Shown: positions 14,831-23,640 of the stretch, one piece after another
Position numbering within the stretch: position 1 is the stretch's first letter
Layout of the letters: every line of letters begins with the position of its first letter
DNA from: Prorocentrum cordatum
Taxonomy: Eukaryota; Sar; Dinophyceae; Prorocentrales; Prorocentraceae
Reading direction: 5' to 3'
NCBI GenBank assembly: GCA_963575745.1
Contig: CAUYUJ010001283.1
Span: 59,302 to 91,058, forward strand
Length of the DNA: 31,757 nucleotides
Program-made: the position numbers and the translations under genes
The notes under the pieces: generated by a model
What the model was told of the DNA's origin: nothing
Seen by the model: only the letters and a program-made list of their open reading frames with translations
The model's database searches: none

Positions 14831-15373
14831 AGAAGAACTCTAGCTATTTTCGGCCCCCTGGGACCCTCGCCGGGCCTCGGGACCGTCAAAAACCACTCAG
14901 GACTAAGAACGGGTCTCGGGGAAAGGGTCGGGACTTTTGGGGGCCCGCATCAAAAACAAAAACACGACGTCGGATGTCTGGGCCAGTGGCTGCACGACTC
15001 AGGACGAAGAATCGGTCCCGGGGAAATGGTCGGGACTTCCAGGGACGCCGTCCTGAAAAAATCAGGACGTCGCATGTCTGCGTCAGCTGCACGCAACGAT
15101 CGAGCGACCCCAGGCACGAGCGACCCTCCCAAACAGCGGGCGTCTCGAACAAGGTCGCGACGGAGTGGTTTCGTCGTTGTCGGCCTCTCGCCGGGCCGTC
15201 GCGGGGCCTCGGGACCGTCAAAAAACGACCCAGGATGAAAAACTGGTCCCGGCGGGAATCCGTCCAGACCTCTGGGGTTCGACGTTACGACCAAATCATG
15301 ACGTCGGCAAGCGACTGGGGAGCGACCCCCGGCAAGGGTGGTGCGCGGCTCGCCGGACGATGCATGCGGTGCG

Positions 15374-15611
15374 AGGAGGAGGAGGAGGAGGAGGAGGAGG
15401 AGGAGGAGGAGGAGGAGGAGGAGGAGGAGGAGGAGGGCGGAGAGGAGTGTGGAGGAGGGGGGGGTGAGGGGGAGGAGGGGGAGGGGGCGGAGGAGGGGGA
15501 GGATGGGGGGGGACGGGGGAGGAGGAGGAGGAGGAGGAGGATAGGAGGAGGGGGAGGAGGAGCGAGGAGTGACGGAGGAGGAGGCAAGGAGGAGGAGGAG
15601 GAGGAGGAGGA
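15374..15611. repeat. (GGA)n microsatellite at the LINE 5' junction
   Basis: GAG/GGA units with GGGGGA and GGC interruptions run to the base before the spliced leader. The 5' flank of the retrotransposon is therefore a purine microsatellite. Whether this was the integration target cannot be confirmed because the 3' flank is hidden by the gap. Confidence 0.95.
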
Positions 15612-15633
15612 TCCGTAGCCATTTTGGCTCAAG
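15612..15633 (+). other. Dinoflagellate spliced-leader sequence (22 nt)
   Basis: TCCGTAG followed by CCATTTTGGCTCAAG matches the conserved dinoflagellate leader exactly, with T at the variable first base. The leader is normally added to mRNAs by trans-splicing. Finding it encoded in the genome at the start of an element shows that a processed, trans-spliced RNA was reverse-transcribed here. No donor GT follows, so this is not an SL RNA gene. Confidence 0.95.
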
Positions 15634-15648
15634 CCATTTTGGCTCAAG
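15634..15648 (+). other. Truncated spliced-leader relict
   Basis: CCATTTTGGCTCAAG is the leader minus its first seven bases, placed immediately after the full copy. The truncation falls exactly after the internal TAG of the leader, which can serve as an acceptor when an integrated leader is transcribed and trans-spliced again. The pair therefore records at least two rounds of trans-splicing and re-integration. Confidence 0.93.
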
Positions 15649-15749
15649 TAATCCATTTCTCGAGGTGGCTTACAGCGAGCTATTGTTGGCGCTCTCACGA
15701 TCCCTGTTCGAGCCTGCCCGAGGCCTTACAGGAATTCGTTCGGCTATTC

Positions 15750-17069
15750 ATGAAAGGCCAGGGTTGGTGCAACCACTGGCAATCCCCGTTCTCGCAATAT
15801 CATGGCGCTCAGCAGTACGGAAGTTGGAAGCCCCAGGGACAGCCATCCTCCAAAGTTGTGTGCCAGGGATGCGGTTGCAAGAAGAATCGTCTCGCGTGGT
15901 CCCACTGCATGCACTGCAAAGCCCCGCTGCAAAGCGTGTCCAGCAGTCCGTTTGGCGGCAGCCATCACGTGTCTGACTGGAATGGTGTGCCTCCAGGTGT
16001 GTTCGCAGCTTCTCCCTTTTCCAACGCAGGAGGTCCTGGCTCAAAAGGCATGGGCAAAGGCCTCGGTGGCGTTGCAGGCACGGGAGGAGGCGCATGTGGC
16101 GGGAAGGGTGCAGCGGGACAGCCACCGCTACCGACTGGACCCGTGCCGAACCTCAGTCTGGCCGAGGCGAAGCAGCTCGCGGAGCTCTCGCAGAAGGCTG
16201 GCGACTCGGCCACGTTCAAGCGCTACTCTGACCTCGCCAAGCACTTGGAGAACGCTCAGAAACCTCCGCCGGCAGTTTCCCCTCAGACGAAGCTGCAGCA
16301 AGCAGACAGCGCCGTCAAGAAGCTGGAGAAGAAGCTCGAGGCTGACCTTGCGCGCTTGCTCAGGCTGCAGAACGACATGGAGGAAGCTACAACCAAGATG
16401 CAAGATACCAAGTCCGCCCTGGCCAAGGCGGACCAGGACTACAAGAGCGCTCTGGCGGAATGCAACGAGAGTGCCAAGATCGGGTCACCCAACCACGTGT
16501 CGAAGTCGCAGTTCACACCTGTACCGTTGGGCGACCTGGTTGAAGGCAAAATTGGCATCAATTCTTTCTTTTCGTGTGACCTGCTGGACGAGCTTAGCAA
16601 GGAGTACGAAGTCACAGAGACCGACCGCATGGAGTTCGAGAAGCGGAAAGAGTCTTTGCGGGACGGAGTGCAGAAGCTGGCATCGGATCTTTTCAAGCAG
16701 GTTGTCAACGCCGCGCAGGATGCCAAGAATGTGCATGTGCTGCATCTGTCCCGTCTCATCCCGAAGCGCAGGAAGAACAACGAAGGAGGTGCACAGCCAG
16801 CTGGTGCACCAGAAGAAGGTGAAGTTCAAGGCCCACGCGCTGCAGCTCAGAGTGGTGCAGCCGCTGCAGCCTCCACAGCCGAAGGAGATCGGGAAGCAGG
16901 TGAGGAACCCGTTCCATCCGACGGCGAGCAGGATGCAGAGATGGCTGAGCCTGCTGGGCATGAGCCCGACGGGCGTGACGTACGTGAGCGGGCTGCCGAG
17001 GTTTTGGCAGCATCGGCCCCGCCGCAGGCGGCGTCTGCGGCGGCCGCGGCAGGCCAGCAATCTCTTTAG
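15750..17069 (+). CDS. LINE ORF1 protein (zinc-ribbon, coiled coil)
   Basis: 439 residues from the first ATG in frame; the frame is open further upstream but without another ATG. Residues 38-56 form C-x2-C-x11-C-x2-C with an Asn and Trp between the pairs (CQGCGCKKNRLAWSHCMHC), like a small RNA-binding zinc ribbon of RanBP2 type. Residues about 180-237 are a charged heptad-rich coiled coil (KLEKKLEADLARLLRLQNDM region). The last about 90 residues are Ala/Glu/Pro low complexity. By analogy with other LINE ORF1 proteins it should multimerise and bind the element RNA in a ribonucleoprotein. The match is architectural, not by sequence family. A second frame is open across most of it but reads as Arg/Ser-rich shadow. 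Its end overlaps the likely ORF2 start. Confidence 0.8.
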   Translation: MKGQGWCNHWQSPFSQYHGAQQYGSWKPQGQPSSKVVCQGCGCKKNRLAWSHCMHCKAPLQSVSSSPFGGSHHVSDWNGVPPGVFAASPFSNAGGPGSKGMGKGLGGVAGTGGGACGGKGAAGQPPLPTGPVPNLSLAEAKQLAELSQKAGDSATFKRYSDLAKHLENAQKPPPAVSPQTKLQQADSAVKKLEKKLEADLARLLRLQNDMEEATTKMQDTKSALAKADQDYKSALAECNESAKIGSPNHVSKSQFTPVPLGDLVEGKIGINSFFSCDLLDELSKEYEVTETDRMEFEKRKESLRDGVQKLASDLFKQVVNAAQDAKNVHVLHLSRLIPKRRKNNEGGAQPAGAPEEGEVQGPRAAAQSGAAAAASTAEGDREAGEEPVPSDGEQDAEMAEPAGHEPDGRDVRERAAEVLAASAPPQAASAAAAAGQQSL

Positions 17070-20000
17070 CCTAGGGCAGCGCGTTCTGGCCAGTATTTTT
17101 TTAGCGTTTAAGGACTACGCCGACAGGAAATCCGTTATTAACTCCAAGTCGCACCTGTCGGGTATCCGTTATTTCCGTAGATTGCTGCATCAGTGTCCTG
17201 GTTTGTCGGGTAGCGAGAGGTCTGGGTTTCAGGCTTTTCCTGCTCCCCTCTCTCCAGGAGCTGTTGTTGTGCCCCCAGGCATCGCCCAGGCTCCCCCTAA
17301 CCTCACCTCCCCTTTACCTGTTGGACCTGCCACGGGCTCAGGACCAGGTGGTTTTGAAGTTTTTGAAGGAGGAGTTTCGGTTGTGTCTGCAAATCTCAAT
17401 TCTTGGGGCACTCTCAAGTCGTACCTGGAGTCGTCTGATGCGTCTGTCATCCTGAGCCAGGAGCACCGTCTGTTGGACCCCGACGCCATTTCACAAGCCT
17501 CTTCGTCTGCTCTGAAGCTCGGCTGGAAGTCGACCTGGTGCCCAGGCATCCCTGGAGAAGGTGGAGGGGTTAGCTCGGGCACTGCTATTTTTGCGCGCGA
17601 CGGCTTCGGCATGTTTGCAGCATCAACCACTGTGGTGGTTCCTGGCAGAGCAGTCGCAGCTATGGTACACGCTCCTGGCTGTGAAGCTATTTGTTTGGTC
17701 TCTATCTATCTTATCCACTCAGAAGGTCTCTCGGAGGGCAACCTCAAAATACTGTCCACGGTGGGGGAATTATTGGGGAGTCTGTCCTGCGAATTTGTTT
17801 TGGGGGGAGATTGGAACCTGACCCCTGACTCTCTGGAGGGTTCGGGGTTTGATCTCCTTCTCTCCAGCCAGATCATTTCCCCCCCGAGTGAAACGTGTTT
17901 TCCCAGCAAGGGCAGGGCGTCTGTTTTGGATGTCTTCCTGGTCTCGAGGTCTCTTGCCAAAGGAACCAAGTCGATTCAGGTGGATACCCTTGCTGGTTCG
18001 ACCCCCCATTTCCCCGTCAAGTTAAGTTTCCACCCCTCTCTGATGGACCTCAAAGCTCTCGCCTTCCGTCGTCCCCCTCCGCTTCCTGTGGTTCCCCCTG
18101 TGGGCCCCCAGCCTCAGGAAGGCGACTGGTCTGGGGCCTTGGAAGTTGCTCGGAGAGGCTACGAAGCGGTCATCAACCTTGATTTTTCTTTGGCGGTTAG
18201 CACTTTGGACGCAGGTTATTCCTCTTGGGCTAGGTCTGCGGAGCGGGACCTCGCCAACATCATGGGCGTGGAGCTCGACGAGCAAGGAGCCAGGAGCAAG
18301 AGTCCGCAGATGTACTGGAAGCCAGTTCTCAGACCCGCAGGGCGGGCACGTGACGTTCACGGTAAGCCGATTTATTGGTTGCATGCCCAGTTGCATGCGC
18401 TGGTCTGCTACAGCCAGGACTGGACCGCCAACGCTTGCAATGCTTCTCTTATCCTCAAGTCTCTTGCAGATCCAGATGCTACGGTCCAGCCTCCTGCTGA
18501 TAGCGACTTTGCTGCAGTGTTTCGAGTTGCCGCTAGCTTAGGCAAGCGAGGCCTTAGTTTGCCGCAAGATAGGTTGGTCGCTGTTCGATCGGAACTTGAA
18601 GAGTTGGCTGATGAGGTGATCGGTCTTTGTTCTAAAGCTAAGGCGCGTGCGGCCAACTCCTCAAGGACTGCCTGGCATGACTGGCTTCGAGCTGGTCTAG
18701 ACAACGGGGGCCGACGAGCCCATGCCGCTTTGAAGGATCCCGAAGGTTGGTTGCCCTCCACCACTCTTTCCTCCAACGGGGTTGTGGTTGCTGACCCCAA
18801 ACACCTGTTGAAAGCCGAAGGAGACAAATTTGACGCTATCTGGGGAAGGGGTACTGGTCGGGGCATTGAAGATGAATCTATCCTCTTGCCTGCCTCCCTT
18901 CTCACTCCTCTCGAGCTTCGGGACATCTCTAGAACCTACCAGGAGCGGAGCGCTGTTTCCCTGGACGGATTTCATTGCCGCCATTTTTCTGTCCTTGGCG
19001 ACCAGGCTCTGCAGGCTATGAGTGTTCTTCTGTTTGTCATTGAAGCGACGGGCAGGCTTCCTAGACAACTTGCTTGGGTGCTGCTCGCCCTTCTGCCTAA
19101 GCCTACGGGCGGGTTTCGCCCGATCGGGATCTTCCCTGCCTTCTACAGGGTGTGGGGAAGGGCGAGGAGGAATGAGGTTGCGCAGTGGGAGGCTGACAAT
19201 CCCAGAATTTACTGGGCTGCAGGTGCCAACCGCGGTCCTGTCGACGTGGTTTGGAGGCAAGCTTTCCGAGCCGAGGTTGGCACGCGCAAAGGTGATTACT
19301 CGGCGTCCCTGTTTTGGGATTTCAGGAAATATTACGAGCACATTGGGTTATGTTTTCTCTGGAGTAAGTGCCGTGAGCATGGGTTCCCTCTTTCCCTTGC
19401 CAAGCTTGCCATTAACGCTTTTTCGGCCGCGAGGTGTTTGGCGCTGAATGGTCTTGTGGAGGGCCCGTACTTCGTGTTAAACGGGATCATTGCGGGATGT
19501 AGCCTGGCTACTTCCCTGATCCGCGTGTTCGCGATGTCGGCCTTCGACGAGATCCCTCGGAGCGTTAAAATCGACTTTGACGTCTACATAGACGATACCT
19601 CTTTGAGCAAGACGGGTTCTTTTCGAGAAGTTGTGCAGGGAATTGTGCAAGGCGCCGAGGTCTTGCACTGTGCTATCACTGCCACTCTTAAGTGCAAGCT
19701 TGCCATGGATAAGATAGGGCTTGTGACGTCTCATAAGAGTATTGCGAAGAGTATCCATGACCAGCTTGGGCCATTGGCTGGCGTAGCTAAGGCGAGTATT
19801 GTCAACTTAGGTATCGAAACTGCTGCTGGCAAAGCTGTCCGTGCTCGCGGACAAGGCAGAGCCTCGAAGATGAAGGTGCGTCTCGCGGCAGCGGCGCGCA
19901 AGGCTTGCAGGCTTCGGAAGCTTCAAAGGCCCCTCGGGAGAAAAGCGACCAAAATTTTTGCTGCTGGCCCCATGGCTGGCGGGATTTTTGGAACCGAGGT

Positions 20001-21657
20001 TTATGGGGTTTCGGACCGTGAGCTGCTGGCGTTGAGAAGGATGGGCATGAGTACGATCAAGCCTCGCGCGCAAGGCCGTTCTCTGTCTGTCATTTCGCTT
20101 CTGGAGGGAGACCCCCCGTGGAGGGCGGCCGTTGCTCCGATTATCCGCTGGTCGCGAGAGATCTGGATTCTCCAGACCCACAGTTTTGAGTGGAGTTTGT
20201 CCTGGGCCGAGATCAGATCTGGCTGGGAGCATGTTTTTCTGGTTGATGACCTTAGTTGGAGTAAAGTTTCGGGCCCGATCTCCGCTCTTAGGATGTCTCT
20301 GTATAGGCTCGGATGGTCTATGCCCAACTTTTGCACCCTCAAGGACGATTTCGGCCGAGAAATACCGTTGACTTTGAATACTCCCCAGATGATTAAGCTG
20401 CTTTGCAAGGAGGCCGTGCTCCGAGGTCTTGAACGGGACTCTGGGGACAGCTATGGGGCTGGTCACAGGCTCTGTTGGGACGTGGCCAAGCACCTGTTAG
20501 GCTCTGCTAAGGTTCCCAAGAAGGACAAGGGCCTCATCAGGGCTCTCGCTTGCAGAGGATTTTGGACGGCGTCTGACGCAGTGGCTGCTGGATATGTGTC
20601 TATTTCGCCTCTGTGCGCGCTCTGTGGCAAAGCCAACGATACTCTCTTTCATCGGTTGTGGCAGTGTCAGTGCGCTGAGATCCGTGCCATGCGAGACGAA
20701 GTAGTGCCAGCTTGGATTCAAGAAGCTGCTCTCGACACCGCTTCTGATGGTTACGACCGCCTTTTGTTTCTGTATGGTTGCGTTCAGCATCCTGGAGATG
20801 TGTTCCCCAAGCCTGTCTCGAGTGGTGGAGTGGAGATCAAGTGGCACGTGGCAGAGGTCCCTTCTCCTCTCCCCGACTCTCCTCCCGTCCTCCCCTCTGA
20901 TGGGCTCTGGGGGCACGTTTTTACCGACGGTTCGTGCCGTCGGCATTTGGTTCGAGAGTTCTCGAGGAGCTCATGGGGCCTCGCGATGGTTTCTGATGAT
21001 GGCTCGCTCCTTGGGGAAGTTTCGGGCCCTCTCTGGGCCCCCTGCCCTCAGACGCCTCAAGGAGCGGAATTCGGTGCGTTTCTGTGGGCGAGCTGCTTTG
21101 CCTCCGCCGAGACGGACCTGTATATCGATTGCAAGAATGTAGTCGACCAGGCTGGCCTTTCTGCTGCTCGAGCGTTCTCCCGCAAAAAACAGTACGGAGG
21201 AGCGATCTTGCAGGCTCGGCACCTTTTTGGCAAGTTCTTTCGCACCTGCACGAAGGTGCAGGCACACAAGGCTTTAGACGAAGAAGGCATTTCAGCTTTC
21301 GAGCGCTTTGCACGGCAAGGGAATTTCTATGCAGATCATGTAGCGAAGAGTGCCTTCCAGAAGCACCCTTCTGCTGACCCGCGTGACCTTGAAGAGCTGG
21401 ACAGAAAAATTAAGATTGCCAAGCATGTCTTAAAGCTAGGTGCTGCCATTCTGTTGGAGTGGCCGCATCTTGAATTCAGAGGCTCCGTGAGAGTCAATCC
21501 TCCCCTCGCGGCCCCAAAACTGGTGCTTGCTCACTCGTGGAAGCGCTCGAGTGGGCTCTGGAGGTGTGAGGTTTGTTTGAAGGGTTCAACGCTGCCTGAG
21601 GATAAAAGTCCACCAGACAGCGTGTGCCCTGGGAAGTCCAAACTGGATCAGGGTGTG
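16933..21657 (+). CDS. LINE ORF2: endonuclease, reverse transcriptase, RNase H (3' end in gap)
   Basis: 1,575 residues visible from ATG 16933 (next in-frame ATG 16960); the frame is open back to 15802 but upstream is ORF1 shadow. EEP endonuclease at 148-365: Asn in SANLNSWG, Glu177 in SQEHR, Asp293/Asn in GGDWN, His359 in STPHFP. RT at about 659-960: LLPKPTGGFRPIG, Asp796 in FWDFRKYYE (motif A), GIIAGCSLATS (B), YIDD at 885-888 (C). CCHC knuckle at 1228-1245 (C-x2-C-x8-H-x4-C). RNase H at 1326-1478: Asp1332, Glu1379, Asp1399, His1445, Asp1468. C-terminal CEVC (1545-1548) with Cys1565 suggests a last zinc-binding motif cut by the gap. It should nick target DNA and prime reverse transcription of the element RNA. 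ORF2 is in the +1 frame relative to ORF1 and overlaps it by 137 nt, so reinitiation or frameshifting is likely. The start is uncertain. Confidence 0.92.
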
Positions 21658-21757
21658 NNNNNNNNNNNNNNNNNNNNNNNNNNNNNNNNNNNNNNNNNNN
21701 NNNNNNNNNNNNNNNNNNNNNNNNNNNNNNNNNNNNNNNNNNNNNNNNNNNNNNNNN
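21658..21757. other. 100-N assembly gap
   Basis: Exactly 100 N, the usual placeholder for a gap of unknown length. It interrupts ORF2 within its C-terminal Cys motif. Open frames spanning it are meaningless. Confidence 0.99.
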
Positions 21758-21838
21758 CTCCTCCTGCTCCTCCTCCTCCTCCTCCTCCTCCTCCTCCTCC
21801 TCCTCCTCCTCCTCCTCCTCCTCCTCCTCCTCCTCCTC
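21758..21838. repeat. (CTC)n microsatellite after the gap
   Basis: Pure CTC/TCC, opposite in strand sense to the GGA tract before the LINE. It does not continue ORF2. It may have caused the assembly break. Confidence 0.95.
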
Positions 21839-21947
21839 GCCACTGCTTGATCTTTCGCGGCGGAGCCTCGTGCCCGCTGACGGAGGCGCCGGCGGCCTCG
21901 CCCCCGCCTCAGAGGAGGGCAGAGCACCGATGCCGCCAAGGCTGGGT

Positions 21948-22095
21948 TCCCTCCTCGAGGGTCCCTCCTCGAGGGTCCCTCCTCGAGGGCCCCTCCTCGA
22001 GGGTCCCTCGAGGGTCCCTCCTCAAGGGCCCCTCCTCGAGGGTCCCTCCTCGAGGGTCCCTCCTCGAGGGTCCCTCCTCGAGGGTCCTGGAGGGC
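21948..22095. repeat. 14-bp minisatellite CCCTCCTCGAGGGT
   Basis: About ten units, some with CTCAAGGG or CGAGGGCC variants and one shortened unit. Each unit contains the palindrome CCTCGAGG or CCCTC...GAGGG, so the array can fold at every unit. Frames over it encode short repeated GSLLEGPSSRVP-type peptides, an artefact of the repeat. Confidence 0.9.
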
Positions 22096-22194
22096 ACTCG
22101 TCGCCGAGGCCGGGTGCCCTCCTCGAGGGGACGGCCCAGCACGCACCCAGGGAGAGGCTCGGGGGTCCCAGAGCCGCACCCAGAGGTCCAACGA

Positions 22195-22374
22195 AATTAT
22201 TGAAACAATCGGGACGGAGGTTTTTCGCGATTTGCGGCTTCTCGGGGCCCTCGCCAGGCCCCAGGACTGTCCAAAAACGACTCTCAGGACGGAGAACCGG
22301 TCCTGGGGAGTAGGTCGAGATGATTGCCAGGAGGGGGCCCGCATGGAAAAAAACACGACGTCGGATCTCTGGGT
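22195..22374 (-). repeat. Family B element, copy B18
   Basis: Reverse copy: GGGACGGAGGTTTTTCGCGATT, CCCTCGCCAGGCCCCAGGAC, AGAACCGGTCCTGGGG and, at the end, AAAAACACGACGTCGGATCTCTGGG. It abuts the large inverted-repeat structure. Confidence 0.65.
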
Positions 22375-22379
22375 CGGGT

Positions 22380-22562
22380 CCCAGACATCCGACGTCTCGA
22401 TTTTTTCGAGACACGGGCCCCGGACCTCCCGACCACTTCCCCAGGGCCGGTTTGTCGCCCCGAGGCGTTTTCGGACGGTCCCGAGGCCCGGCGAGGGCCC
22501 CGAGAGGCCGAAAACGACGAAAAACCTCCGTCTCGATTTTTTCGAGACGCCCGATGCCTGGG
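22380..22562 (+). mobile_element. Family A double-hairpin element, copy A6
   Basis: The best-preserved forward copy. Both hairpins GTCTCGA-TTTTT-TCGAGAC are perfect. Ends are CCCAGACATCCGACG and CGCCCGATGCCTGGG. It forms the left terminus of the inverted-repeat structure. Confidence 0.85.
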
Positions 22563-22764
22563 GTGACAGACCACGCGGTGCTCTCGGAATCCCAACAGGA
22601 CCTCCCCGCGCCATCCGCCACCGCACGGGCTTTTGGAAGCCGGGGGCCCCCGGTCGCCCGGGGCGTCCTCGGAGGACGGCCCGAGTCCCGAAACCGGGCG
22701 GCGGCCCCGAGTCCCCACGGGCTCACCACGCGGTGCGGTCACGACACGGTTCGGTTGAGCTCAG

Positions 22765-23034
22765 AAAGACATACTAGTGATATGTCGGGCCTGTCCCACT
22801 ACAGGGGGATTTGGGGAGGAAAATGAAAATACTCGAAGCATGCTCAAAATAGTCAACAAATCGAAGCATGGCCATCGCTCGGACGTCCAATCTCTGTGTT
22901 TTTGTTTCGGTCTCGTGCGTGTGTTTTTTTCGCCAAATGCTCAAGGATGCTCCTCGAGGGTCCTCGCCGAAAGAAAAATGCACACGTCCGAGCGATGCCA
23001 AGGGTTTGGTTGAGCTCGGAAAGACATACTAGTG
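22765..23034. repeat. Truncated family D copy interrupted by element M, with direct repeat
   Basis: 22745-22860 and 22995-23125 are direct repeats (GGTTGAGCTC, GAAAGACATACTAGTGATA, GTCGGGCCTGTCCC, GAAGCATGCTCAAAATAGTC). Between them lies element M (22869-23000) with inverted ends TGGCCATCGCTCGGACGT and ACGTCCGAGCGATGCCA. The first D copy has a left end only. Confidence 0.65.
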
Positions 23035-23195
23035 ATAGGTCGGGCCTGTCCCCCTCCAGGGGGATTTGGGGGGGAAAATGAAAACTACTCCAAAAATGCT
23101 CGAAGCATGCTCAAAATAGTCCACAACTCGTCCCCAGACTATTTTTTTACCATTTTTGAAAGGCCCTCCTGTCGAGAGAGGCAGGCCCGACTTGC
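23035..23195. mobile_element. Family D hAT-like MITE, copy D6, perfect 8-bp TSD
   Basis: 161 bp with ends ATAGGTCGGGCCTGTCCCCC and, inverted, GCAAGTCGGGCCTGCCTCTC, flanked by identical TACTAGTG at 23027-23034 and 23196-23203. It is the shortest D copy and has no microsatellite in the middle. A further left-end fragment (TTAGGTCGGGCACGTCCTCC) lies at 23334-23420. Confidence 0.8.
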
Positions 23196-23640
23196 TACTA
23201 GTGCTATGTGCTGCTGGTGGAGGAGCGCGTCCGACACGACCACACGATGTACAAATCTTGTAGCAGGCGCATCGTTTCACGAGCGGTACGGCCAGAACGC
23301 GCCCGCCGCGGAGCTTTATACTATGAGAGTAATTAGGTCGGGCACGTCCTCCTGCAGGCGGATTGCGGACGGAAGCCACAACAGAAACAGAACATGCTCA
23401 AAGATGGTCCAAACAAAACATCCGAACATCGAGGGCGCCTGAGCTCCACCACACCGTGTCGTGACCGCGCCGCGTGGTGAGCCCGTGGGCATTCGGGGCC
23501 GCCGCGCGGTCTCAGGACCCGGGCCGTCCTCCGAGGAGCCGCCTCGGGCGACCGGGGCCCCCCGGGCTCCAGGTCCGTGCGGTGGCGGATGGCGCGGGCG
23601 TGGACCCGCTGGGATTCCGAGAGCACCGCGTGGTCTGCCG

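Larger units (their letters stand above)
14546..15306 (-). repeat. Cluster of four reverse family B copies with palindromes
   Basis: Reverse-oriented copies at about 14546-14722, 14835-14982, 14983-15082 and 15125-15306 share GGGCCTCGGGACCGTC and GGTCGGGACTTCC. The third ends in a perfect hairpin GTCCTGA-AAAAA-TCAGGAC (15050-15068). The first two are separated by two adjacent palindromes, at 14733-14784 and 14799-14830. Confidence 0.7.
15612..21657 (+). mobile_element. LINE-type non-LTR retrotransposon with spliced-leader 5' end
   Basis: The visible part is 6,046 bp: spliced leader plus relict, a leader of about 100 nt, ORF1 and ORF2. ORF2 carries AP-type endonuclease, reverse transcriptase and RNase H in the order known for I-group-like LINEs. 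No LTRs flank it. Both reading frames are intact up to the gap, which suggests a recent insertion. The 5' end is full length in the sense that it starts with the mRNA cap-proximal leader. The 3' end and any target duplication lie in or beyond the 100-N gap. Base composition is less GC-extreme than the coding-like islands around it. Confidence 0.93.

Noticed and set aside
15612-15660. SL RNA gene
   Set aside because: The leader is followed by a second truncated leader and then by the ORF1 leader, without a GT donor after CAAG and without an SL RNA intron part.
15624-15749. ORF1 start at 15624
   Set aside because: The codon at 15624 is TTG and lies inside the spliced leader; the first ATG in frame is 15750.
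15802-22203. Single 2,133-residue open frame from ATG 15802 through the gap
   Set aside because: The first 1.1 kb is the Arg/Ser-rich shadow of ORF1, the middle is ORF2, and the part after 21657 crosses 100 N and reads (CTC)n and a minisatellite.
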